Shown one piece after another: positions 7,851 to 16,282 of a stretch of 64,000 nt of DNA. How positions within the stretch are numbered: the stretch's first letter is position 1; each line of letters starts with the position of its first letter. The position numbers were made by a program, and so were the translations under genes. The notes beneath the pieces were generated by a model, which was not told where the DNA came from, made no database searches, and saw nothing but the letters and a program-made list of their open reading frames with translations. The DNA comes from Parendozoicomonas callyspongiae (GTDB lineage Bacteria; Pseudomonadota; Gammaproteobacteria; Pseudomonadales; Endozoicomonadaceae): the NCBI RefSeq assembly GCF_023502345.1, contig NZ_JAMFLX010000001.1, positions 1-64,000 on the forward strand. Direction: 5' to 3'.

Positions 7851-9143
7851 ATGAAGGGTTCCTCAACTCGTCGCCATCTCTTTCTCGTTTCATCTCTAGC
7901 CCTGGCAGTTTCTGCTGGCAATGCTTTTGCCGGTGGTTATGAAAAAGCAACACTTTGGGATGCCAAGTACAGCGCTCTGGCTGGTGCAGCGGTTTCTTCT
8001 GTTAATGATTCCAGTGCCGTTTATTACAATCCGGCTGGTCTGGCGTTTGCTGAACAGAATGATGTTTCCCTGCATGTCTCTCCAACATTCTCCCGGATTG
8101 ACGGTCCGGCTGAGGGTTCGGGCTCTTTTGTAAAAGGCAAAACCCAGTTTTCTCCTGTTGGTGGTTTTACCGGCCTGTATAAACTGAATGACAAAACCAC
8201 TCTGGGTTATGGCATTTATGCCGCTGGTGGTTCTGCCTCTGAGTACGATGTTACCGTTGGTAGTAGTGCTACATCACTAAGCGGTAAGTACTCTACTGAT
8301 ATTAAAGTGCTAGAGAGTGGCCTGGCTCTGGGCTATAGCCTAAACAACAACTGGTCTTTAGGTGCCACCTATCGCCTGACTTATGCTTATGCTGATATCA
8401 ACCTGATGTCTGCAGCACAAGGCATTGGCATACAGGCCAGCTACAACGATATGAGCGGCTGGCACAAATCTGGTGTTCGCGTTGGGGCCATGTTCCGTTC
8501 CGATGATAACCGCTGGGGCTGGGGCATTAACTACCGTTCCGAGGTACAGATCAAAGCAGAAGGTAAAGCCTCATACAACAACGCTCTGGGTAAGCCCTTA
8601 GCGAGAAATCAACCAGCTCCATTCAAAGGAAAAGATGCAACGGCGGCTACAGCCCTTCCCATGCAGATTGCCACCGGTGTTGATTACCGTGTAGCGGATG
8701 ATCTTACACTGTTTGGTGAAGTGACATTCAGCAAATACAGCACAAACAAGAGCATCGAGTTTGATTCTGATGAGCAGGCCCTGGTTGTGCCGCAAATCCC
8801 TCAAAAGTGGGATGACCAATACAGCTACCGGATTGCTGCGGAATACACCGGTATTGCCGACTGGGCTCTGAGAGGCGGCTATATCTATACCACAGGCCTT
8901 GTACCAGAAGAGTATGCCGCTGTTACCTTCTCCACCCCGGCTGCCGCACACACGGTGACTTTTGGTGCAGGCACGGCCATTATGGATGACAAGCTGGAAC
9001 TGGATTTTGCTGCCGATTACAGCCTCGTGAAAAACAATGATGTAAAAGGCGGTGGCGCTGTGAGCGCAACGTCCAAGGCTCCTGCAGGCAAGTATCAATC
9101 CCAGGCACTCTCTATTCACATGTCTGCTACATATAAATACTGA
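7851..9143 (+). CDS. fadL: OmpP1/FadL-family outer membrane transporter
   Basis: 430 aa. A signal peptide of about 27 residues ends at SAGNAFA, and the mature protein starts GGYEKATLWDAKYSALAGAA. The N-terminal hatch shows SSAVYYNPAGLAF, the NPAGLA signature of the FadL/TodX family, followed by alternating amphipathic strands and a C-terminal TYKY with terminal aromatic residue for barrel assembly. The family forms 14-strand barrels that take up long-chain fatty acids or other hydrophobic molecules across the outer membrane. The length is typical. It is monocistronic, ending at a strong terminator. The substrate cannot be told from sequence. Confidence 0.9.
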   Translation: MKGSSTRRHLFLVSSLALAVSAGNAFAGGYEKATLWDAKYSALAGAAVSSVNDSSAVYYNPAGLAFAEQNDVSLHVSPTFSRIDGPAEGSGSFVKGKTQFSPVGGFTGLYKLNDKTTLGYGIYAAGGSASEYDVTVGSSATSLSGKYSTDIKVLESGLALGYSLNNNWSLGATYRLTYAYADINLMSAAQGIGIQASYNDMSGWHKSGVRVGAMFRSDDNRWGWGINYRSEVQIKAEGKASYNNALGKPLARNQPAPFKGKDATAATALPMQIATGVDYRVADDLTLFGEVTFSKYSTNKSIEFDSDEQALVVPQIPQKWDDQYSYRIAAEYTGIADWALRGGYIYTTGLVPEEYAAVTFSTPAAAHTVTFGAGTAIMDDKLELDFAADYSLVKNNDVKGGGAVSATSKAPAGKYQSQALSIHMSATYKY

Positions 9144-9156
9144 TTCTCTGCCTTTC

Positions 9157-9189
9157 AAGAAAACCTCTCGTCTCAAGAGAGGTTTTCTG
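9157..9189 (+). terminator. terminator of fadL
   Basis: AGAAAACCTCTC / GAGAGGTTTTCT perfect 12-base stem 14 bases after the fadL stop. The U-tract is embedded in the stem rather than following it. Confidence 0.65.
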
Positions 9190-9207
9190 CACTGAAACCC
9201 AGTTATA

Positions 9208-9238
9208 AAATACCGGATATTTAAGCCGGTATTCTTTT
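9208..9238 (+). terminator. second hairpin before the ybaK remnant
   Basis: AATACCGG / CCGGTATT stem with a 9-base loop followed by CTTTTCT. It may back up the fadL terminator. It ends only a few bases before the start of the ybaK remnant, where no clear Shine-Dalgarno is seen. Confidence 0.5.
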
Positions 9239-9241
9239 CTG

Positions 9242-9529
9242 ATGACTCCAGCGGTCCTTGCAACCAAAAAGGCCAAAATTCCCCTCACTGTTCATGAGTA
9301 TGAATATAAATCCTCCTGCACCAATTTTGGTGAAGAGGCCGCTGAAGCTTTGGGTTTGAATCTGGAGCAGGTTTTTAAAACTCTTCTGGTCAGTCTTAAC
9401 GATGATCCTCGCAAACTGGCGGTTGCTATTGCCCCGGTCGCTGGAAAGCTGGATTTAAAAGCCTGTGCCAAAGCCCTGAAAGCAAAGAAGGCCGAAATGG
9501 CTGAGCAAGCACTTAGAGCTTTTGCCTGA
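9242..9529 (+). pseudogene. ybaK: truncated YbaK/EbsC Cys-tRNA(Pro) deacylase
   Basis: 95 aa that match the first ~90 residues of YbaK (MTPAVLATKKAKIPLTVHEY, TNFGEEAAEALGL, VFKTLLV, VAIAPVAGKLDLK, AKKAEMA) and then stop after an unrelated ALRAFA tail. Full-length YbaK is about 155-160 aa. The missing half carries the GYLVGG(I/V)SPLG substrate-pocket segment needed for the fold, and none of it is found in any frame downstream. I therefore read it as a 3' deletion remnant. The intact enzyme hydrolyses mischarged Cys-tRNA(Pro). Confidence 0.75.
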
Positions 9530-9589
9530 CAAAAAAAATGGGGTACTATTAATTATGCTTTGCTCTGCCTCCGTCTCTGCCTCTGAAAC

Positions 9590-10009
9590 ATGATGAAACC
9601 CGCAGCTATCCTGCTGATTTTCTGCCAATGGCTCTTTGCTAGTGTGTCCCTGTATGCACACAGTATGGATCTTGGGCATGATAGCCTTGAAGACGTGCAT
9701 GTTCATTTTGAGCAAAGCAGCGAACCTGCCAGTCAGGAAGCAGATAGCGACAACAGCCCCCATATTCACTTTTCTTTGGACCCGGTCGTCCATCACCTGA
9801 CTTTTAACAGTAACCACATTTCCAGTTGGTCACTGCTTGGCGATCAGCATTGGTATAACCAGATCTATCAACCGCCCCTGCCTCCTCCAACCAGTTATCC
9901 CCTTAAAGATTATTCAAATACTGACCGCAAACATGTGCTCAGACAGGGAGCACCTGTCTGCAAAGAAACCTTGAGGAATATATGCTATTTCGTTCAATTC
10001 CATGGCTGA
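9590..10009 (+). CDS. small exported His-rich protein upstream of hupE
   Basis: 139 aa. A signal peptide (MMKPAAILLIFCQWLFASVSLYA) is followed by a His/Asp/Glu-rich stretch (HSMDLGHD, DVHVHFEQ, HIHFSLDPVVHH), then a Pro-rich segment (PPLPPPTSYP). No family is recognised. The His clusters could bind a metal such as nickel, copper or zinc. The gene overlaps hupE by 28 bases in another frame, which implies coupled translation and a shared role. Periplasmic location is inferred from the signal peptide. Confidence 0.6.
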   Translation: MMKPAAILLIFCQWLFASVSLYAHSMDLGHDSLEDVHVHFEQSSEPASQEADSDNSPHIHFSLDPVVHHLTFNSNHISSWSLLGDQHWYNQIYQPPLPPPTSYPLKDYSNTDRKHVLRQGAPVCKETLRNICYFVQFHG

Positions 10010-10686
10010 CGCGGGGGCAGCTGTATTGCTGCCTGCTGCTGTTAATGTCCGCCAGTATGGCTTTTGCCCATGGTGTCACGATAGGTGACCAGGGCTATAT
10101 CCAGGAAATCTCTGGAGCAAACATCATTCCATTCATCTATCTCGGTGCCAAACATATGGTTACCGGGTATGACCATTTGCTGTTTCTGGTTGGCGTTATC
10201 TTCTTCCTTTACCGAGCTTCGGATATCGGGATATACGTCAGCTTGTTTGCAATTGGCCATTCCACAACTCTACTTGTGGGTGTGTTTTTCAATATTCCAG
10301 CCAATGCCTATTTAATTGATGCCATTATTGGCCTCTCAGTCGTTTATAAGGCACTGGACAATATGGGAGCCTACCAGCGCTGGCTTGGGTTTCAGCCCAA
10401 CACTAAAGCCGCTACGCTGATCTTCGGCCTGTTCCACGGCTTCGGTCTTGCTACCAAGATTCAGACCTTTGAGTTGTCGGAAGATGGTCTGCTGACAAAT
10501 CTGATTGCTTTCAATGTCGGGGTTGAAATAGGTCAGTTACTGGCGCTGTTCGGGATTCTGATTCTTATAAGTATCTGGCGGAAGCATCCTTCATTTCTGC
10601 AGCACGCTTATAGCGCAAACACCCTCCTTATGACCGCTGGTTTTACTTTGATCGGCCTGCAACTCACCGGCTTTTTTGTCGCATAA
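9982..10686 (+). CDS. HupE/UreJ-family membrane protein
   Basis: 234 aa. A signal-like first segment ends at SMAFA, followed by about six membrane helices. Residues 52-65 (IYLGAKHMVTGYDHLLF) carry the conserved G.xHi..GyDHllF signature of HupE/UreJ proteins. IFGLFHGFGLA and FNVGVEIGQLLAL are the later family motifs. HupE/UreJ members are proposed nickel or cobalt permeases; this subgroup is found away from hydrogenase and urease genes, and its substrate is not established. The flanking His-rich secreted protein and membrane-anchored protein are probable partners. Confidence 0.85.
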   Translation: MLFRSIPWLTRGQLYCCLLLLMSASMAFAHGVTIGDQGYIQEISGANIIPFIYLGAKHMVTGYDHLLFLVGVIFFLYRASDIGIYVSLFAIGHSTTLLVGVFFNIPANAYLIDAIIGLSVVYKALDNMGAYQRWLGFQPNTKAATLIFGLFHGFGLATKIQTFELSEDGLLTNLIAFNVGVEIGQLLALFGILILISIWRKHPSFLQHAYSANTLLMTAGFTLIGLQLTGFFVA

Positions 10687-10704
10687 CAATGAATAGGGGT
10701 GCTT

Positions 10705-11301
10705 ATGTATAACTCAAATATTCCATCCAGAAACGAACTTCCATCCAGCAAGCAACTGGTTGTTTCTACCTTTATTGCTTTGATCGTTGCCTGCACTTTG
10801 CTAATCACCTGTGTTCTGCCTGCAGAATATGGCATTGACCCGACCGGTATCGGCCGTTCTCTGGGTCTAACTCAAATGGGAGAGATCAAGGAGCAGCTGG
10901 CTGAAGAGGCAACTCAGGATCAGGCTTTGCAGGAACAACCGACTCAGAAACAGGTGGCCTCTGCAACACCAGAGACAAGTAATACTGCCTCTGAAACCTA
11001 CAAGGTAACTCTGAAACCGGGTGAAGCGGCAGAAGTAAAACTGGCCATGAAGAAAGATGCAGATGTGGATTATTACTGGTCAGTCAACCAGGGCCACGTA
11101 AACTTTGATACCCACGCTGATAACTCTCAGGTTAAGTATCATGGTTACAACAAGGGCAAGGCGGTTACAGAAGATAAAGGTGTAATGACCGCCGTATTTG
11201 ATGGGAAACACGGCTGGTTCTGGAGAAATCGCTCAGAAACCACAGTGACAATCACCTTAAAACTCACAGGAAACTATAGCGAGTTAATCCGGGTGCTCTA
11301 A
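10705..11301 (+). CDS. single-pass membrane-anchored periplasmic protein of the hupE locus
   Basis: 198 aa from ATG 10705 (AGGGG 5 bases upstream; an in-frame GTG two codons earlier is less likely). One membrane segment (residues ~20-38, VVSTFIALIVACTLLITCVL) is followed by a Gln/Glu/Thr-rich linker. A compact C-terminal domain has the features KVTLKPGEAAEVKL, VDYYWSVNQGHVNFDTHAD and KHGWFWRNRS. The same arrangement occurs as an unnamed 'transmembrane anchor protein' beside HupE genes in other gammaproteobacteria. The domain resembles a small beta-sandwich. Function is unknown, but the 18-base gap to hupE shows it belongs to the operon. Confidence 0.7.
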   Translation: MYNSNIPSRNELPSSKQLVVSTFIALIVACTLLITCVLPAEYGIDPTGIGRSLGLTQMGEIKEQLAEEATQDQALQEQPTQKQVASATPETSNTASETYKVTLKPGEAAEVKLAMKKDADVDYYWSVNQGHVNFDTHADNSQVKYHGYNKGKAVTEDKGVMTAVFDGKHGWFWRNRSETTVTITLKLTGNYSELIRVL

Positions 11302-11334
11302 CTTCAGGTTATTCTGAACCGAACTTAATCTTCA

Positions 11335-11370
11335 TTAAAAGCATTTGCCTGTCTTAACAGGCAGATGCTG
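11335..11370 (-). terminator. terminator of the HI0933-family gene
   Basis: GCATCTGCCTG / CAGGCAAATGC stem (one G-U pair) followed by TTTT on the minus strand, just past the flavoprotein stop. It lies between two convergent genes. Confidence 0.6.
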
Positions 11371-11390
11371 TTCAACTTTGAATTCTTTTC

Positions 11391-12581
11391 TTATACAAAC
11401 AAACCGGCACAATGACCGGATGCCCAGGCCCATTGGAAATTGAAGCCTCCCAGATGCCCGGTTACATCAACAACCTCGCCAATAAAATAGAGATTATCCT
11501 GCAAACGGCTTCCCATTGTTTTGGAAGACAGTTGATCGGTATTCACACCACCCATTGTGACTTCGGCTTTTTTATATCCTTCTGTGCCGTTTGGCGTTAT
11601 ACGACAGTCAGAAAGCATACTGATCATTTTATCCATGCTTTCCCGTCGCCACTGGCAGGCTTCACCTTTCTCACCAATCCATTCAGCAAAAACTGTCGCC
11701 AGACGTTTGGGCAAATGTTCAGTAAGAAGTGTTGCCAATGAAGCCTTTGGGCGAGCGTCACGCTGACTTTTCAGCCACTCTTCCACATCAATATCCGGCA
11801 GCCAGTTGATGGTAATTTCATTACCTTTCTGCCAATAGCTGGAAACCTGAAGGATAGCCGGGCCACTCAGCCCTTTATGGGTAAACAGCAGTGCTTCACG
11901 GAAGCTGGCATTGTTACAGCTGGCAATCACTTCCGTGCTGATTCCAGGCAGATCTGCAAATCTTTTCATCAGTTCCTGGGGAAGAGTGAAAGGAACCAGA
12001 GCTGGGCGTGAAGGAACGATGTTATGGCCAAACTGCTTGGCAACCCGGTAGCCAAAATCAGTTGAACCCATTGTCGGAAAAGACAAGCCACCTGTCGCAA
12101 CAACAAGGGATTCTGCAGTAACAGCGCCTTCGCTTGTCTGAATCTGATAGCTTCCACTTTCCAAAGCTTCAATTTCACCAATCTCGACTCGATTGCAGAT
12201 AGTCACTCCCGCCTGATCACATTCAGCCAGCAACATATCAACAATATCTTTGGCTGTGTTATCACAGAAAAGCTGCCCCAAGGTTTTTTCATGCCAGGCA
12301 ATACCATGCTTGTCGACCATGGCCTGAAAATCCCACTGGGTGAAACGACTCAGTGCTGATTTGCAGTAGTGCTTGTTACTGGAAAGATAGTTGGCAGGCT
12401 CGGCATACATATTGGTGTAATTACACCGTCCCCCTCCGGAAAGAAGAATTTTGCGCCCTGGGCGTTTGCCATGATCAAGCACCAGAACCCTGCGCCCCCG
12501 CTGCCCGGCAGTCAGTGCACACATAAGACCAGCGGCACCGGCACCAATAATGACAACATCACTCTGGGGAGGTAAAGACAT
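11391..12581 (-). CDS. HI0933/YhiN-family FAD-dependent oxidoreductase
   Basis: 396 aa. N-terminal dinucleotide-binding motif VVIIGAGAAGLMCALTAGQR and then VLDHGKRPGRKILLSGGGRC, the GR-K-x-GGG-C pattern of the HI0933 family. The C-terminal motif is YFIGEVVDVTGHLGGFNFQW followed by AWASG. Length is standard. The family binds FAD; its reaction has no general assignment. Its 3' end converges with the hupE locus, and an ~86-base gap separates its start from the GNAT gene, which lies on the same strand. Confidence 0.88.
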   Translation of the reverse strand: MSLPPQSDVVIIGAGAAGLMCALTAGQRGRRVLVLDHGKRPGRKILLSGGGRCNYTNMYAEPANYLSSNKHYCKSALSRFTQWDFQAMVDKHGIAWHEKTLGQLFCDNTAKDIVDMLLAECDQAGVTICNRVEIGEIEALESGSYQIQTSEGAVTAESLVVATGGLSFPTMGSTDFGYRVAKQFGHNIVPSRPALVPFTLPQELMKRFADLPGISTEVIASCNNASFREALLFTHKGLSGPAILQVSSYWQKGNEITINWLPDIDVEEWLKSQRDARPKASLATLLTEHLPKRLATVFAEWIGEKGEACQWRRESMDKMISMLSDCRITPNGTEGYKKAEVTMGGVNTDQLSSKTMGSRLQDNLYFIGEVVDVTGHLGGFNFQWAWASGHCAGLFV

Positions 12582-12667
12582 ACACAGGGTTCCATCAACA
12601 ACAAACAGCAGGCGGGAGACTATAAAAGGAATGCCTGACCGGTGCTATTGTCCATTAACGAAGATTT

Positions 12668-13534
12668 CTAGCCCATTTCTACTGAACAAACGCCGTAAAC
12701 TTCATCTGTTGGAATTTCCGGTGGTTTTCCATAATACATCCTTACCCACTCATGCCCTGTTGGTTCGAGCTTGAAGTGATTAATAAATTTCCGTCGGTTT
12801 AGATTATTGTCTGGGATATCGATATACACAGATGTACCGGCATAAAGCTGACAACAGAGGCCTTCCATCAGATCTTTGGCATCAACCACAGTCTGGGCAT
12901 ACAAAGGGCCAACCCGATACCCCTCCGCCGCTTCACGAAGCACACCATATCCACGTAGCTGTCCGCGCGAGTTGCGCATACAAAGATGCCGACGACCAAC
13001 ATCCAGATCAAGCCATTGGTGTATAAAACAACCACGAGACTCTTTTACATAGTGAGCGTCGAATGCAGTCAGTTCCATCGATTCGGGAGGACGAGTGACA
13101 ACCCTGTCCCTTAACTGCTCAGATCCTTTAACCCGATAGTGATAGCGTCTGTTGTAATGAGACTCTTCGAATCCGTGTTTCCTGTATTTATGCAGCCGTA
13201 AAGGGTCTGCATCCAGCCCCATAAGCCGTACGCCAATTCGGTTCAAATCCTCAAATACATGTTTCCAGATCTGATAACCGTACCCTTTACCTCTCAGTTC
13301 AGGATCTGCGATATGGAAATATCCGATAAAGGCAAAACTGTACTCATAAATATGTGCTGAAAGACAGGCAACAGGCTTTCCATCGAGAACCCCGATATAA
13401 AAAAGCCCCGTCTTTGATTTACAGGCGACCTTGATATCTGCCAGCCCGGGGTTCCAGTCTGCTTTTGCAAACCACTCCGTCAGCAGTTCGAATTCATCAT
13501 CCCACACATTACGAATGAGCATTTTTTGGGACAT
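12668..13534 (-). CDS. GNAT-family N-acetyltransferase
   Basis: 288 aa. The N-terminal GNAT domain (residues ~5-140) carries the acetyl-CoA pyrophosphate loop in DPELRGKGYGYQIWKHVFED. A C-terminal domain of about 140 residues (GPLYAQTVVDAKDLMEGL and TSVYIDIPDNNLNRRKF) matches the acetyltransferase tail seen in YitH/GNAT_18 proteins. Such two-domain GNATs act on small molecules or proteins, but the substrate is not evident. The region upstream of the start (13535-13621) separates it from the Zn-protease on the same strand. Confidence 0.8.
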   Translation of the reverse strand: MSQKMLIRNVWDDEFELLTEWFAKADWNPGLADIKVACKSKTGLFYIGVLDGKPVACLSAHIYEYSFAFIGYFHIADPELRGKGYGYQIWKHVFEDLNRIGVRLMGLDADPLRLHKYRKHGFEESHYNRRYHYRVKGSEQLRDRVVTRPPESMELTAFDAHYVKESRGCFIHQWLDLDVGRRHLCMRNSRGQLRGYGVLREAAEGYRVGPLYAQTVVDAKDLMEGLCCQLYAGTSVYIDIPDNNLNRRKFINHFKLEPTGHEWVRMYYGKPPEIPTDEVYGVCSVEMG

Positions 13535-13621
13535 GACTACAATTCACGTCAATTTAAAGGAATGGATTATACAGATCAGTTGATCGTTAATTTTGCTCTA
13601 CTACAAAAATACGACATTTTT

Positions 13622-14311
13622 TTAACGTCGCAGGATGGCTATCCAGCGGCCTAAATTAAGGAGACTGGCCATGGCTCCTGCAACATACGTCCAGGCGGCA
13701 GCTTTAAGAACCTTCCTGGCACCATGCATATCCTGTTCTGTTAAATAGCCCTCTTCCAGAATAGGCAGCGCTTTTTTAAAGCTGGCATCCATTTCAACCG
13801 GAAGATTAACCAATTGCACCCAAACGGCAGCCAGCATACCGGAAGCCCCAATCGCCACAGTTAACAACGTACTTTGGGGAACACGGGTAATCAAGAAAAT
13901 TACTGGAGATATCATCAACGCGATGGCGCTGAAGCGTTCAATGGTAATAGCTGTTTTAATACGTCTCTGCCGGAGCATAAATCCCGGGTGCTGTTCCTTA
14001 TGCTGCAGTGCATGTCCCACTTCATGGGTCGAAACAGCGACGGCTGTCACTGAACGGCCATCGTAGTTTTCCGGTGACAGGGAAACCAGCTTGTCTTCCG
14101 GGTTGTAATAGTCTTCACCCGGCCCGCCTTTCTGGACAGTCACTCCCTCAAGCTCAAAGCGTTCTATCAGGTGCTGTGCCAGCTCTCCCCCTGTTCCCTG
14201 AAGATCCGGGCGATCACCACCAAATCGTTTCATGGTAAAACGCACCCAGACCTGGGGCCCGAAAACCAGCAGAATAATGGCTATAAACGGGATAACAATG
14301 ACCATCTGCAC
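13622..14311 (-). CDS. YugP-type membrane zinc metallopeptidase
   Basis: 229 aa. A membrane segment at residues 3-20 (MVIVIPFIAIILLVFGPQVW) is followed by the YugP pattern: GGELAQHLIERFELEGV, then DYYNPEDKLVSLS, then the metal site THEVGHALQH (HExxH). Further membrane helices follow around residues 120-160 and 200-225. The family (DUF2774/zinc_protease_2) is common and predicted to be a membrane-bound protease; its substrates are unknown. It is divergent from the secretin-like gene. Confidence 0.85.
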   Translation of the reverse strand: MQMVIVIPFIAIILLVFGPQVWVRFTMKRFGGDRPDLQGTGGELAQHLIERFELEGVTVQKGGPGEDYYNPEDKLVSLSPENYDGRSVTAVAVSTHEVGHALQHKEQHPGFMLRQRRIKTAITIERFSAIALMISPVIFLITRVPQSTLLTVAIGASGMLAAVWVQLVNLPVEMDASFKKALPILEEGYLTEQDMHGARKVLKAAAWTYVAGAMASLLNLGRWIAILRR

Positions 14312-14583
14312 TCCCCTGTAAGATGGCTCTTTCGATTATTGGAAAGCTTACCAGAAGAAAAGCAAAATATTGGTTTTAATGCCGCCAAAACTGACAGCAT
14401 TAGTTCAAGCATCCTGGTTATTCATCCCAGATATTTGCAGCTGTCTAAGGGCTGTTTCCCTCTCTCCAGTAATTACTCGATACAAAGCGATAACTCACTA
14501 TAAAGTCGAGTTTGTTATTTAAGAGTTCCTTAACAACTCGGCTTCACAGGCGCAAACTAGACAACGTTGATAGAGGATGAAAA

Positions 14584-15381
14584 ATGAAATTCTGGCGTCT
14601 TATCCTGACAGCATCTTGCCTTGCCATGACTCTTGCGCATGCAGCAGAACGCGAGATAGTGGTTCTGCCGTTAAATTATTCACTTCCGGAGCAGGTGTTG
14701 CCGCCGGTGTTAGCCATTCTTCCGGAGGACGCTACGGTTACGTCCCATGGCAACCAGCTTATTCTGAAAGTAACACCGGAAGAAAAGACCGATGTTGAAC
14801 AGCTTCTTCAGCAGATTGATAAGCCTGCCCGACAGTTCTTAATCAGTGTGCGCACTCCCCATTCTTCTAACAATCATCAATCCGGGGTTACGGCGTCTGG
14901 CACTTTTGCAAATGACAAAGTTCAGGTAGGCAGCAGTGTACAGAATGGGAATGTTGTTATCCGCAACAGTGATGCCCTCAGTACTGAGAAACAACAGCAA
15001 TCTGTAAGAGCTACAGAAGGAATGCCCGCCTATGTGGCAGTTGGTGAGTCGGTTCCAGTACACAGCTATCGGATTAATGCATCAGGACAGAGAGAAGTTG
15101 TAACCGAATTTAAACCTGCCAATAAAGGCTTTTATGTGACTGCAAGGCTGGTGGGGAGCAATGTTGTTCTCGATATTAACCAGACCAATGATCAGCACCA
15201 ACAAAACAGAATCGCCACCAAACACCTGGCAACCCAGATCAGTGGACCTGTCGGTCAATGGATCACGATTGGGGATACGGATAGCAAATCAACCACCAGT
15301 CAGAGTGGACTGGTGGTGCGTAGTTCAGATGCCAGCCGAAAATCCGGCCAGATTCAGCTTCGGGTCGAGTTATTGAACTAG
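14584..15381 (+). CDS. stand-alone secretin N-domain protein
   Basis: 265 aa. A signal peptide (MKFWRLILTASCLAMTLAHA) is followed by residues 22-90, which resemble the secretin N1-type domain: IVVLPLNYSLPEQVLPPVLA, then ATVTSHGNQLILKVTPEE and VEQLLQQIDKPARQFLISVR. The rest (PAYVAVGESVPVHSYRINAS, GFYVTARLVGSNVVLDINQT, GQIQLRVELLN) resembles the start of a secretin core but lacks the membrane-spanning C-terminal domain. Full secretins run to ~500-700 aa. Such short proteins are known in gammaproteobacteria and annotated as type II/III secretion system-like proteins; their role is unknown. No other secretion genes are nearby. Confidence 0.7.
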   Translation: MKFWRLILTASCLAMTLAHAAEREIVVLPLNYSLPEQVLPPVLAILPEDATVTSHGNQLILKVTPEEKTDVEQLLQQIDKPARQFLISVRTPHSSNNHQSGVTASGTFANDKVQVGSSVQNGNVVIRNSDALSTEKQQQSVRATEGMPAYVAVGESVPVHSYRINASGQREVVTEFKPANKGFYVTARLVGSNVVLDINQTNDQHQQNRIATKHLATQISGPVGQWITIGDTDSKSTTSQSGLVVRSSDASRKSGQIQLRVELLN

Positions 15382-15394
15382 GCTGCGTTGACAA

Positions 15395-15742
15395 TTAACC
15401 ATTCGAAAGCTTCCAGCCAATATTTGTTCGGGGAATTGTGCAACCTTTCAGCACAGCTGTGTTCTGCTGGCAGTTTGTGCAAATGACCCCGATCATACCA
15501 GCCTGAAAATCCAGAATTCCGCACGACTCGGTTTCCAGTGAAAACAGGTTATAGACAGAGACTGATCCCTCAACCTTGTCATTGACCGGTGCAATATAGT
15601 TTCCGGTGATGACCGAACCACCTTTATGTATGACTCTCTGCATTCCGCTGGCGTCAGGTGCTATTGGTGATGCAGAGACACTACCTGCAAGTACCAGGGC
15701 TACGAAACCAGTTGTAAAAGACTTGATATGTTTCCGAAACAT
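15395..15742 (-). CDS. small secreted Cys-containing protein, unknown
   Basis: 115 aa. The signal peptide (FTTGFVALVLAGSVSA, cleavage near residue 25) is followed by a mature part with five Cys residues (ESCGILDF, GVICTNCQQN, LKGCTIPR), suggesting two disulphides. I recognise no family. It converges with the secretin-like gene, ending 13 bases from its stop, and has no partner in an operon. Its own leader is in the gene-free region to the right. Confidence 0.55.
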   Translation of the reverse strand: MFRKHIKSFTTGFVALVLAGSVSASPIAPDASGMQRVIHKGGSVITGNYIAPVNDKVEGSVSVYNLFSLETESCGILDFQAGMIGVICTNCQQNTAVLKGCTIPRTNIGWKLSNG

Positions 15743-16084
15743 GGCGGACTCCTACATTATTCCATTAACCAGAATTTCCAGGTCGTGATGATTCGTTGAC
15801 AGCGTATTAACAATTTCAGTGTACAACCCAATTTGGACGATGGGCTGTTACTCCTGCCTGCCCACTGTTACCAACCTGTTGCCGGCAGTAACAGCTTTCC
15901 TTAAAGAGCTGTACACCGGTGCTTTGTTATCACTCCTTATTTACTTTTATCCCTTTGTTTTTATTCGATTTTATATTTTCTGGCACATCCTGAGCATTTA
16001 TCAGGTCACAATAAAAATAAAAATGCTTACTCCCTAGCCCATATAAAAATAATAATGACGGGCAACAAGTTGATTATTTTACGC

Positions 16085-16235
16085 GCTATCTGGTTCTTCT
16101 GAACCATGCAACACAACATGGACGAAGGCTGGAACAGGGAAGATACACAGTGTACTTGCTCAGCCAGTAAAGTAATCCGCTTGTAGAGTAACTTGTGTGC
16201 AACCGGTCTCCGGTTGCACTTTTCTTTATTTTTCT
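16085..16235 (+). ncRNA. candidate small RNA ending in an orphan terminator
   Basis: A perfect 10-base stem, GTGCAACCGG / CCGGTTGCAC (16197-16219), is followed by TTTTCTTTATTTTTC, an intrinsic terminator with no plus-strand gene in front of it. Upstream lie a hairpin TGGTTC/GAACCA (16091-16106) and three GGA motifs (16120, 16131, 16138), as in RsmY/RsmZ-type RNAs. I see no clear promoter, so the 5' end given is a guess. Confidence 0.4.
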
Positions 16236-16282
16236 TTCACACTTTATCCAGTAGCTTATTCACTACCTGGGTACGCCTTGCA

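Noticed and set aside
15819..16037. 72-codon hydrophobic frame
   Set aside because: No ribosome site and codons follow the local AT-rich composition; not conserved-looking.
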